Shown here in pieces: positions 8,201-14,295 of a stretch of DNA of 14,295 bases. Source of the DNA: Aequorivita sp. (lineage in GTDB: Bacteria > Bacteroidota > Bacteroidia > Flavobacteriales > Flavobacteriaceae); the NCBI GenBank assembly GCA_020435865.1, contig JAGQYZ010000216.1, positions 1 through 14,295 of the forward strand, given 5' to 3'. The notes beneath the pieces were generated by a model. It searched no databases, had not been told where the DNA came from, and saw only the letters and a list, made by a program, of their open reading frames with translations. A program made the translations under genes and the position numbers. How positions within the stretch are numbered: the stretch's first letter is position 1; each line of letters begins with the position of its first letter.

Positions 8201-8956
8201 GACACTTTTTTGATTGGTTATGTTCTTTTTGATAAATTGGATAGTTACGCTGAGGTTGATGTGGTTGAAAACGCACAAAAAGTCATCCAAAGTAAAATTG
8301 ATTCTGGTGAGCTTATTGTTCCAAAAGGAATTACCTATCGGTTTACGGGAACTTATGAAAACCAGCTTCGGGCAGAAAAAACATTGTCAATTGTAGTTCC
8401 GTTGGCGCTGTTTATTATTTTCATGATTCTTTATTTTCAGTTTCGTTCCGTAAGTACTTCTTTAATGGTATTTAGTGGAATTGCGGTAGCCTTTGCGGGT
8501 GGATTCCTGATGATTTGGTTTTACGGCCAAGATTGGTTTTTAAACTTCAACTTTTTGGGCCATAACTTAAGGCAACTTTTTCAAATACATCCCATTAATC
8601 TTAGTGTAGCGGTTTGGGTAGGTTTTATTGCGCTTTTCGGAATTGCTACGGACGATGGAGTGGTTATGGCAACCTATTTAACGCAAACTTTTGATAAAAA
8701 TAGTCCTGAAAACACAGAAGAAATTAGAAACTCCATTGTGGAAGCGGGCAAAAAAAGAATACGACCCTGCCTAATGACAACCGCCACTACCATTCTCGCT
8801 TTACTGCCCATACTCACATCCACAGGACGCGGAAGCGATATTATGATACCGATGGCCATCCCTAGTTTTGGGGGAATGCTTATTGCCCTGATCACACTTT
8901 TCGTAGTTCCCGTTTTGTTTAGCTGGAGGAAGGAAGGAGCGCTCAAAAAAAAATAA
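5225..8956 (+). CDS. cusA: CusA-like heavy-metal RND efflux pump, enlarged
   Basis: This 1243-residue proton-driven inner-membrane pump exports Cu(I)/Ag(I) through the tripartite complex. The proton-relay helix reads AIAIETMVDMGVILTEN with D430, matching the HME-RND pattern of CusA rather than the CzcA version. Two methionines equivalent to E. coli CusA metal-site residues are present: M729 in DPAPLSM and M846 in IMLQTGMRAPMG (alignment from memory). Repeated RND architecture is seen: TM1 near residues 7-27, TM2-6 within about 365-520, TM7 near 640-658, and TM8-12 from about 1053. It is about 200 residues longer than E. coli CusA. One insertion at about 523-632 contains several extra hydrophobic segments, and another at about 740-807 is a polar periplasmic stretch. 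I believe similarly long pumps are usual in Bacteroidota. The gene lies 3 bases after cusB and 22 before the TolC-family gene. Confidence 0.95.
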   Translation: MLNKSIKFLIENKLVAILLLVFFIGWGTVNAPFNWDTGFLPRDPVAVDAIPDIGENQQIVFTKWDGRSPQNIEDQITYPMTTALLGIPGVKTIRSSSMFGFSSIYIIFEENVEFYWSRSRILEKLNSLPAGLLPEGVSPTLGPDATGLGQIFWYTLEGRDKDGNVTGGWDLQELRSIQDYYVKYALSGASGVSEVASVGGYVKEYQIDVNPELMRQYKVSLNQIVKAVKQSNRDMGAQTLEINQAEYLVRGLGYVKSIGDIENAVVTSENYTSIRIKDIAKVSLGPAARRGILDKEGAEIAGGVVVARYGANPMKVITNVKEKINEISAGLPSKKLSDGRVSQITIVPFYDRTELIKETLGTLDEALSMEILITILVILVMVFNLRASILISGLLPVAVLMVFIAMKFFNVDANIVALSGIAIAIETMVDMGVILTENIIRHMDEDDGSMPINELVYNATAEVSGAIVTAVLTTIISFIPVFTMIGAEGKLFRPLAFTKTMALTAALLISLFLIPPFAAFLFKKRRVKKAVSFTFKIALIIIGIIGLFYGYFLGIVILGFGITGILSLKEKLSKKQVNVINIVISVFAIVFFLAEYWRPLGLDRNIFWNIIFVSLVAFGLLGVFYLFSIYYTRILRWALRNKLLFLSIPTCIVILGFLIMKNTGKEFMPALNEGSFLLMPTSLPHAGVEENKRILQQLDMAVASIPEVETVVGKAGRTESALDPAPLSMFENMIQYKSEYMHNEKGERQRYKVNDDGFFELKDGKLVANPNTEVSNGEIYKSSEIKSPIGITRDNLIADENGEYYRNWRPGINSADDIWNKIITATKFPGITSAPKLQPIQTRLIMLQTGMRAPMGIKVKGQNLNQIEAFGIQLESILKQAEGVKKEAVFADRIVGKPYLLLDIDREKIARYGVSIEEVQNVLDVAVGGKMLTQTVEGRERYGVRVRYPRELRSNSEDLKNIYVPVEKGIPVPLGELVNVRYEQGPQVIKSEDTFLIGYVLFDKLDSYAEVDVVENAQKVIQSKIDSGELIVPKGITYRFTGTYENQLRAEKTLSIVVPLALFIIFMILYFQFRSVSTSLMVFSGIAVAFAGGFLMIWFYGQDWFLNFNFLGHNLRQLFQIHPINLSVAVWVGFIALFGIATDDGVVMATYLTQTFDKNSPENTEEIRNSIVEAGKKRIRPCLMTTATTILALLPILTSTGRGSDIMIPMAIPSFGGMLIALITLFVVPVLFSWRKEGALKKK

Positions 8957-8978
8957 ATATAATTTGAAAACACTATAG

Positions 8979-10226
8979 ATGAAAACTTCAAAAAATACTT
9001 TAAACAGTAAGATAGCGTCTCTCTTTCTTCTTTTTTGTTTGTTGGATTTTCATTCCGCAGAAAGTCAGACACTTCAAAATTATATTGAAGAAGCACAGTC
9101 CAATAACCCTAAGATAAGTTCATTTGAGTTGCGCTATAAAATTTCTTCTGAAAAGGCAGAAGAGACAAATACGTTTCCCGATACAGAGTTGGCTGCGGGT
9201 TATTTCGTCAGTGAGCCAGAAACGAGAACGGGTCCCCAAAAAGCCAAACTTTCGGTGAAACAAATGTTTCCTTGGTTTGGAACCATTACCGCACGTGAAA
9301 AATACGCAAGTTCGCTTTCTGAAACGGATTTGGTGGAGCTGACAATTGCAAAAAAGAAACTGGCAATGGCCGTGGCGCAATCGTATTACCGACTTTATGC
9401 ACTTAAGGAAAAAGAGGATATTTTGGCAAAAAATATAGAGCTTCTCAATACGTATGAACGGATGGCACTTACCTCTGTTGAGATTGGAAAAGCATCTGCG
9501 GTTTCGGTGCTAAGGCTTCAGATTCGTCAGAATGAATTGGTGCAAAAGAAACTTGTTTTGCAACAGGATTATTTGGCAGAGAATGTCACTTTCAACAAAT
9601 TATTAAACCGAGATGAAATTTCAGATATTACCTTAATTGACACGCTTACAATTCCCTCGGAAGAAATGATAGAGGACTTTTCTTCGTTGCAAATTCATCC
9701 TGAACTTTTAAAGTATGACAAATTGTACGAATCCATTTCACAGTCAGAGCATTTAAATTTAAAGGAAGCAGCGCCTATGTTTGGGTTGGGCTTAGATTAT
9801 ATTGCGGTTGCTGAAAGGCCAGATATGAATTTCAGTGATAACGGTAAAGATATTTTAATGCCAATGGTTTCTATTTCGATTCCTATTTTCAACAATAAAT
9901 ATAAATCCGTTTCCCGCCAAAACACCTTGAAACAGGAAGAGTTATTAGCGCAGAAACAGGACAGGCAAAATAATTTAATGACACAATTGCAAACAGCCGT
10001 TAGAAACAGAAATGCGGCTAGGATAAGCTATGAAACCCAATTGAAGAATTTAGGGCAGGCAAAAAATGCGGAGGAAATCCTAATAAAAAGTTATGAAACG
10101 GGTACCATTGATTTTAACGATGTTTTGGATGTGCAGGAACTACAGTTGAAATTTGAAACGGAACTGATTGATTCGATTAAAATGTATTTTGAACAAGCCA
10201 CAATAATTAATTATTTTATAAATTAA
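8979..10226 (+). CDS. TolC-family outer-membrane efflux channel (CusC role)
   Basis: This 415-residue protein begins with a signal peptide (hydrophobic IASLFLLFCLLDFHSA, probable cleavage near residue 29). The mature start TLQNYIEEAQSNNPKISSFE is typical of outer-membrane efflux proteins. The rest is helical and coiled-coil rich (for example KLAMAVAQSYYRLYALKEKE and ILAKNIELLNTYERMA). It has the expected internal duplication, the second half including VSISIPIFNNKYKSVSRQN and the closing ETGTIDFNDVLDVQELQLKF. No lipobox cysteine is visible, unlike E. coli CusC, which is a lipoprotein. It should trimerise to form the outer-membrane exit duct of the preceding CusA/CusB-like complex. The 22-base gap after cusA supports cotranscription. 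The name CusC would rest on position rather than sequence, so no symbol is given. Confidence 0.92.
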   Translation: MKTSKNTLNSKIASLFLLFCLLDFHSAESQTLQNYIEEAQSNNPKISSFELRYKISSEKAEETNTFPDTELAAGYFVSEPETRTGPQKAKLSVKQMFPWFGTITAREKYASSLSETDLVELTIAKKKLAMAVAQSYYRLYALKEKEDILAKNIELLNTYERMALTSVEIGKASAVSVLRLQIRQNELVQKKLVLQQDYLAENVTFNKLLNRDEISDITLIDTLTIPSEEMIEDFSSLQIHPELLKYDKLYESISQSEHLNLKEAAPMFGLGLDYIAVAERPDMNFSDNGKDILMPMVSISIPIFNNKYKSVSRQNTLKQEELLAQKQDRQNNLMTQLQTAVRNRNAARISYETQLKNLGQAKNAEEILIKSYETGTIDFNDVLDVQELQLKFETELIDSIKMYFEQATIINYFIN

Positions 10227-10242
10227 TCGCTTTAATAATTTT

Positions 10243-12477
10243 ATGAAAAACCTATACTGTCTATTTTTTTTACTTCCGCTCTGCGTTTTTTCACAGGAAA
10301 AAATAACGGGGCATATTACTGAAAAAATTAATAAGGAAGAAGTTCCGTTGAGTGGTGCAAATGTTTATTGGCTGAACACCCAAGTGGGAACGGTAACCGA
10401 TTTTGACGGTAATTTTGAAATTTCCTATAAGCCCGAATACAAAAAATTGATCATCAGTTTTGTGGGTTATAAAACCGATACTATTTCGGTGAATTCGCCT
10501 AAAAGAATAACACGTTCTTTAACTTCTACGGCCAATCTTGATGAGGTTACAGTTAATATGAGACAGAAAGCAAGCTCACGTTCTTTTTTGCAATCGCAGA
10601 ATGTTTTAAACGTAAGTAGTGGCGAATTGCTGAAAGCAGCTTGCTGTAATCTTGCGGAAAGCTTTGAAACCAATCCGTCAATTGATGTGAATTTTGCCGA
10701 TGCTATTTCTGGAACACGACAAATAAAAATGCTTGGTTTAACTAGTCCTTATATTTTGATTACTACTGAAAATGTACCGAGCATTCGCGGGGCATCACAG
10801 GCATACGGTCTGAGTTTTATTCCCGGAACTTGGGTGGAAAGCATTCAAATTAGCAAAGGAGCTGGAAGCGTGGTTAATGGTTATGAAAGTATTGCTGGAC
10901 AAATAAACGCCGAGCTTCAAAAACCGATGATGGACAATAAGCTTTTTGTAAACGCTTATGGCTCTGGAAATGGGCGATTTGAGCTAAACACCCATTTAAA
11001 CACCAAAGTTAGCGAGCGTTGGAGCACTGGTTTGTACATCCATGGCAATATGCGTGAAACAGAGTTTGACAAGAATAACGATTCTTTTTTAGATGCTCCA
11101 TTGATGCAGCAAATAAACATGATGAACCGCTGGCAATATACAGACACTGAAAATGGCTATGTAGGTTTTTTTAATGTTAGATATCTGAACGATGAAAAGC
11201 AAACAGGCCAAACATTCTTTAATCCAGATAAAGACCGTGGAACTACAAACGCTTGGGGAAGCGAGATAAAAACCCAACGCCTTGATGTTTCTGGAAAATT
11301 TGGGTTTGTTAACCCAGAAATTCCTTGGCGTACCGGTGGATTACAACTTGCTTACAGCCATCACAACCAAGAATCTTATTTTGGATTGAATGATTACAAC
11401 ATTCAGCATAATAGTCTGTATGCTAATTTGCTTTATAATTCAATAATCAGCGATTCACGGCACAAGATTAAAACGGGTCTTAGCGCCACTTATGACGGTT
11501 ATGACGAATTGGTTTTGTCTGAAAATTTTAGCAGGGTTGAAAATTCCATTGGAGCATTTTTTGAATATAATTTTGATAATTTGGGTGATTTGAATTTTAG
11601 TGCTGGAATTCGCGCCGATGTTCACAACACCTTGGGAACTTTCTTAACACCACGCTTTCATCTTCGTTATTCGCCCTGGGACAAATCTGCGTTTAGAATT
11701 TCAGCAGGAAGAGGGAAACGAAGTGCGAATATTTTTGCTGAAAACCAAAGCCTATTTGCTTCTTCGCGAAACTTGAATATTTTTGGTAGTGGTGGAAAAA
11801 TTTATGGACTGGATCCTGAAATAGCTTGGAATTATGGTATTTCATTTATGCAGGGCTTTAATATCTTCAGCAGAAAAGCAGATATTACAGTTGATTTTTA
11901 CAGAACTGATTTTGTAAACCAAATAGTGGTAGATTGGGAAAATCCCCAACAAATAAATTTTTATAATTTGGAGGGCGAAAGTTTTTCAAACAATTTTCAG
12001 GCGGAATTCAATTATAATCCCTTTGCGCATTTTGATATGCGATTGGCCTACAAATTTTATAATGTTGAAACCACTTATTTAAGCGGAAAAAAGCAAACAC
12101 CGTTAACGCCGAATCACCGGCTTTTTGCAAATGCTTCCTATGAAACACATCAAACGGCAAAAGGAGGAAACTGGAAATTTGACGCCACTTTCAATTATGT
12201 GGGGGAGCAGCGTTTTGCTTCTTCGGAAGGCTATTTGAATACCATTGGCCTTTCAGAATTTTCACCTTCCGTTTCCACTTTAAATGCACAGATTACAAAA
12301 GTTTTTTCACCTAATTTTGAAATCTATGTGGGTGGGGAAAATATAACAAATGTGAAACAGCAAAATCCAATAGTAGGAAGCGATAATCCTTTTGGAACAA
12401 CTTTTGACACAACCTATGTTTACGGCCCCATTTTTGGAAGTTCGTATTACGCAGGTTTACGATACAGAATTAATTAA
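10243..12477 (+). CDS. TonB-dependent outer-membrane receptor in the metal efflux block
   Basis: This 744-residue protein has a signal peptide (cleavage near LCVFSQ-EK, residue 18) and then a carboxypeptidase-regulatory-like domain (residues about 20-92; GANVYWLNTQVGTVTDFDGN and FVGYKTDTI). A TonB-box-like LDEVTVN (99-105) follows, then a plug domain (about 110-225) with IQISKGAGSVVNGYESIAGQ, and a beta-barrel ending in an aromatic-rich terminal strand (YYAGLRYRIN). The plug has a vicinal cysteine pair, C134-C135, in LLKAACCNLAESFETNPS; to my memory this is conserved in receptors linked to copper genes in this phylum. TonB receptors normally import bound metal or organic ligands, so its place inside an export operon is notable. 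It may recover copper or a copper-binding ligand, or act as a sensor. It starts 16 bases after the TolC-family gene. Family assignment is strong; the substrate is inferred. Confidence 0.92.
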   Translation: MKNLYCLFFLLPLCVFSQEKITGHITEKINKEEVPLSGANVYWLNTQVGTVTDFDGNFEISYKPEYKKLIISFVGYKTDTISVNSPKRITRSLTSTANLDEVTVNMRQKASSRSFLQSQNVLNVSSGELLKAACCNLAESFETNPSIDVNFADAISGTRQIKMLGLTSPYILITTENVPSIRGASQAYGLSFIPGTWVESIQISKGAGSVVNGYESIAGQINAELQKPMMDNKLFVNAYGSGNGRFELNTHLNTKVSERWSTGLYIHGNMRETEFDKNNDSFLDAPLMQQINMMNRWQYTDTENGYVGFFNVRYLNDEKQTGQTFFNPDKDRGTTNAWGSEIKTQRLDVSGKFGFVNPEIPWRTGGLQLAYSHHNQESYFGLNDYNIQHNSLYANLLYNSIISDSRHKIKTGLSATYDGYDELVLSENFSRVENSIGAFFEYNFDNLGDLNFSAGIRADVHNTLGTFLTPRFHLRYSPWDKSAFRISAGRGKRSANIFAENQSLFASSRNLNIFGSGGKIYGLDPEIAWNYGISFMQGFNIFSRKADITVDFYRTDFVNQIVVDWENPQQINFYNLEGESFSNNFQAEFNYNPFAHFDMRLAYKFYNVETTYLSGKKQTPLTPNHRLFANASYETHQTAKGGNWKFDATFNYVGEQRFASSEGYLNTIGLSEFSPSVSTLNAQITKVFSPNFEIYVGGENITNVKQQNPIVGSDNPFGTTFDTTYVYGPIFGSSYYAGLRYRIN

Positions 12478-12506
12478 TTTAAAAAATAAACTTTAAACCG
12501 AAATTT

Positions 12507-12866
12507 ATGAAAAGTATAATTGCAATTCTAGGAATATTTTTGATCGGAGCTACTGGTTTCGCCCAGAATAAAAATGCTAAAGCTTCTATAAAAGTTGATG
12601 GGGTTTGTGCGATGTGTAAAGAGCGTATTGAAAAAGCGTCAATTCATGCCAAAGGTGTAAAAATGGCAACTTGGGATGTCAACACCCACCAATTGGATTT
12701 GATATACAATGAAGGTAAAACCGATTTAACAAAAATCCAGCAAAGTATTGCTGATAGCGGCCATGACACACAAGATATTAAAGCTAAAGATGAAGTATAT
12801 GAAATTATAGATCCTTGCTGTAAATATCGCGATCAGCAGGTAATTGATGATCATAAAGATGATTGA
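12507..12866 (+). CDS. Exported small HMA-domain protein, probable periplasmic copper carrier
   Basis: This 119-residue protein begins with a signal peptide (MKSIIAILGIFLIGATGFAQ, cleavage after about residue 20). One HMA domain follows (about 25-92): a strand, C34-A-M36-C37 in VDGVCAMCKERIEKA, a helix, strands including MATWDVN and HQLDLIY, and a last helix TKIQQSIADSGHD. The usual HMA methionine before CxxC is valine here. The tail carries a second possible metal site, DPCCKYRDQ with C104-C105, echoing the Cys-Cys pair in the plug of the TonB receptor encoded just before it. It lies 29 bases downstream of that gene and is probably the last gene of the efflux operon. Its likely role is binding and passing Cu(I) in the periplasm, either to the CusB/CusA-like complex or between it and the outer membrane. 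The fold is well supported; the transfer partner is inferred. Confidence 0.88.
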   Translation: MKSIIAILGIFLIGATGFAQNKNAKASIKVDGVCAMCKERIEKASIHAKGVKMATWDVNTHQLDLIYNEGKTDLTKIQQSIADSGHDTQDIKAKDEVYEIIDPCCKYRDQQVIDDHKDD

Positions 12867-12968
12867 TTTTTCAGTAGAGAAAGCTATTGTTAAACTTTAG
12901 CTAACGAGGGAATAATTTAACAGCGACACTTTATACCTTTATATTGTTAATTAAAAAAAATAATTGTT

Positions 12969-13073
12969 ATGCCACAACAACAGCAAAACAAAAAGCCGCA
13001 ACCTGCAAAAGGCCCTCAAGCCAAAAAACAGGATAACAAAAAGGCATCGCCAACTGCTCCTAAGAAGAAGTAG
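12969..13073 (+). CDS. 34-residue basic Lys/Gln/Pro-rich peptide of unknown function
   Basis: An ATG at 12969 follows an A-rich ribosome-binding region and opens a 34-codon frame ending at TAG 13071-13073. The product starts MPQQQQNKKPQPAKGPQAKK and ends APKKK. It has 10 lysines, 7 glutamines, 6 prolines and no aromatic residue, membrane segment or cysteine. Such a chain should be disordered, cytoplasmic and able to bind nucleic acid or acidic partners, but no function is recognised. Support for expression comes from its position between the HMA gene and a strong terminator at 13105-13138. A longer reading in another frame from TTG 12964 runs through the terminator hairpin and is less likely. 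It is probably not part of the metal system. Confidence 0.55.
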   Translation: MPQQQQNKKPQPAKGPQAKKQDNKKASPTAPKKK

Positions 13074-13082
13074 TTTTTGGCC

Positions 13083-13099
13083 GGCTTGTTTGATAAGCC
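13083..13099 (+). other. Small hairpin preceding the terminator
   Basis: GGCTT at 13083-13087 pairs exactly with AAGCC at 13095-13099 around a 7-base loop, 10 bases after the stop of the 34-codon gene and directly ahead of the terminator stem. It may help protect the 3' end of the transcript. There is no T-run of its own. Confidence 0.35.
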
Positions 13100-13104
13100 C
13101 AGAG

Positions 13105-13138
13105 AACCATTCAAGTTTCAAATTTGGATGGTTTTTTT
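13105..13138 (+). terminator. Rho-independent terminator after the small basic peptide gene
   Basis: AACCATTCAA (13105-13114) pairs with TTGGATGGTT (13124-13133) over 10 pairs including one G-U. The loop has 9 bases, and the stem runs into a T tract continuing to 13138. This should end transcripts of the 34-codon gene, and any read-through from the metal operon, before the next gene. Confidence 0.75.
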
Positions 13139-13213
13139 ATTTGAGAATTTTGAAGTTTGTCCTATTAAGGGATAAATCATTTTTTTATTTTTACTGACTA
13201 AATCAAAATTATA

Positions 13214-13747
13214 ATGAAGCAAATTTTAGGAATAGGCTCAAGAATAGATCATCCAAAGCACGGAAAGGGCGTAGTTACAAATGTTACGGCAAAAATGTAT
13301 TGGGTAACCTTTATCGAAAACGGGCTGGAAACAATAGGTACCGATGATGATTTTGAAATCATTGAAGCCGCCGAAGATGAGGTTGACACAGTAAGTTTTT
13401 ACGAAGTTGAAAAAAGCCTTCGAGATATTCTTAAAAAATGGAATGGTTTCAGTGAGATTGTCCCAATAGCAGATAAATGGAAAGGCGGAAATATGGTTTT
13501 GCAACCTGCAGATAAGAATTTGGCTTCAAAAGAAATTCCTATTGATACTTTTTTCCATAAAATAGTAATGTTGCGGGATAGACTTCGGGTGATGGAACAA
13601 AAAATAAACGCTAGCAAAGAACTGGCCGAGCAAGATAAAATAGATCTTCAGCAATACATAACGCGCTGCTATGGTAGTTTAACTACTTTCAATGTTCTTT
13701 TTAAAAGCAATTCACAACAATTTAAAGGAGAAAGTACCTCAAAGTGA
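13214..13747 (+). CDS. Conserved-looking protein of unknown function with small beta-barrel-like N-terminus
   Basis: This 177-residue cytoplasmic protein has no signal peptide or membrane segment. Residues about 5-50 (GIGSRIDHPKHGKGVVTNVT, then YWVTFIENGLETI) resemble the small SH3/Tudor-like barrel seen at the end of UvrD-type helicases and in CarD-like proteins, where it contacts other proteins or RNA polymerase. A short acidic linker (about 50-62) leads to a mainly helical part: VEKSLRDILKKWNGF, then IDTFFHKIVMLRDRLRVMEQ, and a final helix containing QYITRCYGSLTTFNVLFKS. I do not recognise a named family. The ATG at 13214 is preceded by an A-rich region, and the gene follows a terminator, so it is likely a separate transcription unit unrelated to metal efflux. 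A weak promoter-like TATTTTTA lies at 13186-13193, with TTTG at 13156 too far away for a confident call. Confidence 0.82.
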   Translation: MKQILGIGSRIDHPKHGKGVVTNVTAKMYWVTFIENGLETIGTDDDFEIIEAAEDEVDTVSFYEVEKSLRDILKKWNGFSEIVPIADKWKGGNMVLQPADKNLASKEIPIDTFFHKIVMLRDRLRVMEQKINASKELAEQDKIDLQQYITRCYGSLTTFNVLFKSNSQQFKGESTSK

Positions 13748-14023
13748 TTTTTGATTACTTAACTTTTTTTACAGTAGCTATTAATTAATTTTTTAATATT
13801 CTAGACTACTTTTATTAAAGTACATTAAGATCTTCATAAGAAATTTCTTTCTTCTGAGTAACCTTCAAAATGCTCTAAAACGGCATTATTTGTGAAGTTG
13901 GGAGAATTGTTCATAAACTGTTTGAATTTTTTTTAAAGTTTTTCACAAACATATTTTGCTAACCCCTGTGAAAGCATCCCTCTGAAAACATAAGAAAATC
14001 AAGGCTTTGCGAATTTTAAAAGT

Positions 14024-14048
14024 AAATTTTCCGTCAAAAGGGAAATTT
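14024..14048. repeat. Inverted repeat with 7-base loop upstream of the SusC-type gene
   Basis: AAATTTTCC (14024-14032) pairs with GGGAAATTT (14040-14048) over nine positions, one of them a G-U pair, around the loop GTCAAAA. The right arm continues into a 10-base palindrome, ATTTTAAAAT. It could be a terminator remnant or an operator for the downstream gene. Confidence 0.4.
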
Positions 14049-14095
14049 TAAAATAACTTTTTGATAAAATTTTCATAATCTACTTTCATTAAAAG

Positions 14096-14126
14096 TTGGA
14101 ATTGTAAGATTTTATTGGCACTTTTG
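14096..14126 (+). promoter_or_regulatory. Candidate Bacteroidota-type promoter for the SusC-type gene
   Basis: TTG at 14096-14098 and CACTTTTG at 14119-14126 (7 of 8 matches to TAnnTTTG) are separated by 20 bases. This fits the spacing known for primary-sigma promoters of this phylum. The -7 element ends 26 bases before the ATG at 14153, leaving a short leader. In such AT-rich DNA a match of this quality can arise by chance. Confidence 0.4.
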
Positions 14127-14152
14127 GAGTGCTAATTCAAACAAACAAAAAA

Positions 14153-14295
14153 ATGAAAACAAAGTTTAGTGGAATTTTAACACTTTTGTTAGTGTTGATT
14201 GTGCAGCTCGCTTTTGCACAGGAAAAAACGATTTCCGGAACGGTGTCCGATGACACAGGTTTACCGCTTCCAGGAGTTAACATAATTATAAAAGG
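14153..14295 (+). CDS. TonB-dependent receptor, SusC/RagA-like, 5' end only
   Basis: The first 48 codons of a gene that continues past the right edge. They encode a signal peptide (hydrophobic core ILTLLLVLIVQLAFA, likely cleaved after A22) and then EKTISGTVSDDTGLPLPGVN, the opening of the carboxypeptidase-regulatory-like domain that starts almost every SusC/RagA-type outer-membrane protein. If complete it would be expected to reach about 1000 residues and be followed by a SusD-like lipoprotein gene for uptake of glycans or peptides. A plain TonB receptor with the same leader domain is the main alternative. The ATG at 14153 is preceded by an A-rich region. Confidence 0.75.
   Translation, partial: MKTKFSGILTLLLVLIVQLAFAQEKTISGTVSDDTGLPLPGVNIIIK

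Larger units (their letters stand above)
13748..14152. other. 405-base AT-rich intergenic region with several inverted repeats
   Basis: No convincing gene was found here in any frame. Features seen are: TACTTT/AAAGTA around TATT shortly after the preceding gene; exact palindromes AAGATCTT (13827-13834) and AAGAAATTTCTT (13838-13849); TTTGTGAA (13889-13896) matching TTCACAAA (13942-13949), with another TGTGAAA at 13967-13973; and a 9-pair hairpin at 14024-14048. It probably contains the end of one transcription unit and the promoter and leader of the SusC-type gene. Confidence 0.6.

Noticed and set aside
8674..9096. 140-codon frame on the - strand across the cusA/TolC-family junction
   Set aside because: It is opposite two confident genes, and its sequence is what the antisense of membrane-protein codons produces.
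12934..12941. Promoter -7 element TACCTTTA for the 34-codon gene
   Set aside because: No TTG-type -33 element occurs at 17-23 bases upstream, so the match is not supported.
12964..13197. 77-codon frame from TTG overlapping the small basic peptide gene
   Set aside because: It uses a rare start, runs through the two hairpins and terminator, and has no recognisable features; the ATG-started 34-codon frame fits better.
13889..13973. CRP-type binding site (TGTGA-N6-TCACA)
   Set aside because: The half-sites are far from the required 6-base spacing.
1..14295. Mobile element or island borders
   Set aside because: No transposase, integrase, tRNA gene or flanking repeat was found; the cluster may have moved in the past but the window shows no borders.

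Overview
The window looks like chromosomal DNA of a member of the Bacteroidota, most likely family Flavobacteriaceae. The evidence is AT-rich DNA with A-rich ribosome-binding regions, a TonB-dependent receptor that starts with a carboxypeptidase-regulatory-like domain, the start of a SusC/RagA-type gene at the right edge, a Haem_bd-type cytochrome fragment, a DUF3347-like domain and a 34-residue Lys/Gln/Pro peptide. All genes are on the + strand. No rRNA, tRNA, CRISPR array or transposase was seen.

Region 1 (1-920) holds the end of a haem-binding (c-type cytochrome-like) protein. It is joined by a 4-base stop/start overlap to a 186-residue regulator. That regulator pairs an N-terminal HMA-like metal-binding segment (MxCxxC) with a C-terminal AraC-type double helix-turn-helix. 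A perfect 9-bp inverted repeat lies just in front of the next start codon.

Region 2 (921-12866) is a compact heavy-metal cluster, most likely for copper and/or silver. It contains a P1B-type ATPase (CopA) with one HMA domain and two HMBD modules, then a CusB-like adaptor with its own HMBD and a C-terminal DUF3347-like domain. These are followed by a large CusA-like RND pump, a TolC-family outer-membrane channel, a TonB-dependent receptor, and a small exported HMA protein. Gaps within the block are 3 to 62 bases, which suggests one operon. A likely working model: CopA moves Cu(I) from the cytoplasm to the periplasm, CusB/CusA/TolC expel it across the outer membrane, the exported HMA protein carries periplasmic metal, and the HMA-AraC protein senses metal. 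The role of the TonB receptor is unknown.

Region 3 (12867-14295) holds a tiny basic peptide gene followed by a good intrinsic terminator, then a conserved-looking protein of unknown function with a small beta-barrel-like N-terminus. After that comes a 405-base AT-rich intergenic stretch with several inverted repeats, and then the first 48 codons of a SusC-type receptor.

The points most worth a second look are the HMA-AraC fusion regulator, a G/C-rich palindromic element carried in frame inside copA, matching Cys-Cys motifs in the TonB receptor plug and the exported HMA protein, and two large insertions in the CusA-like pump.
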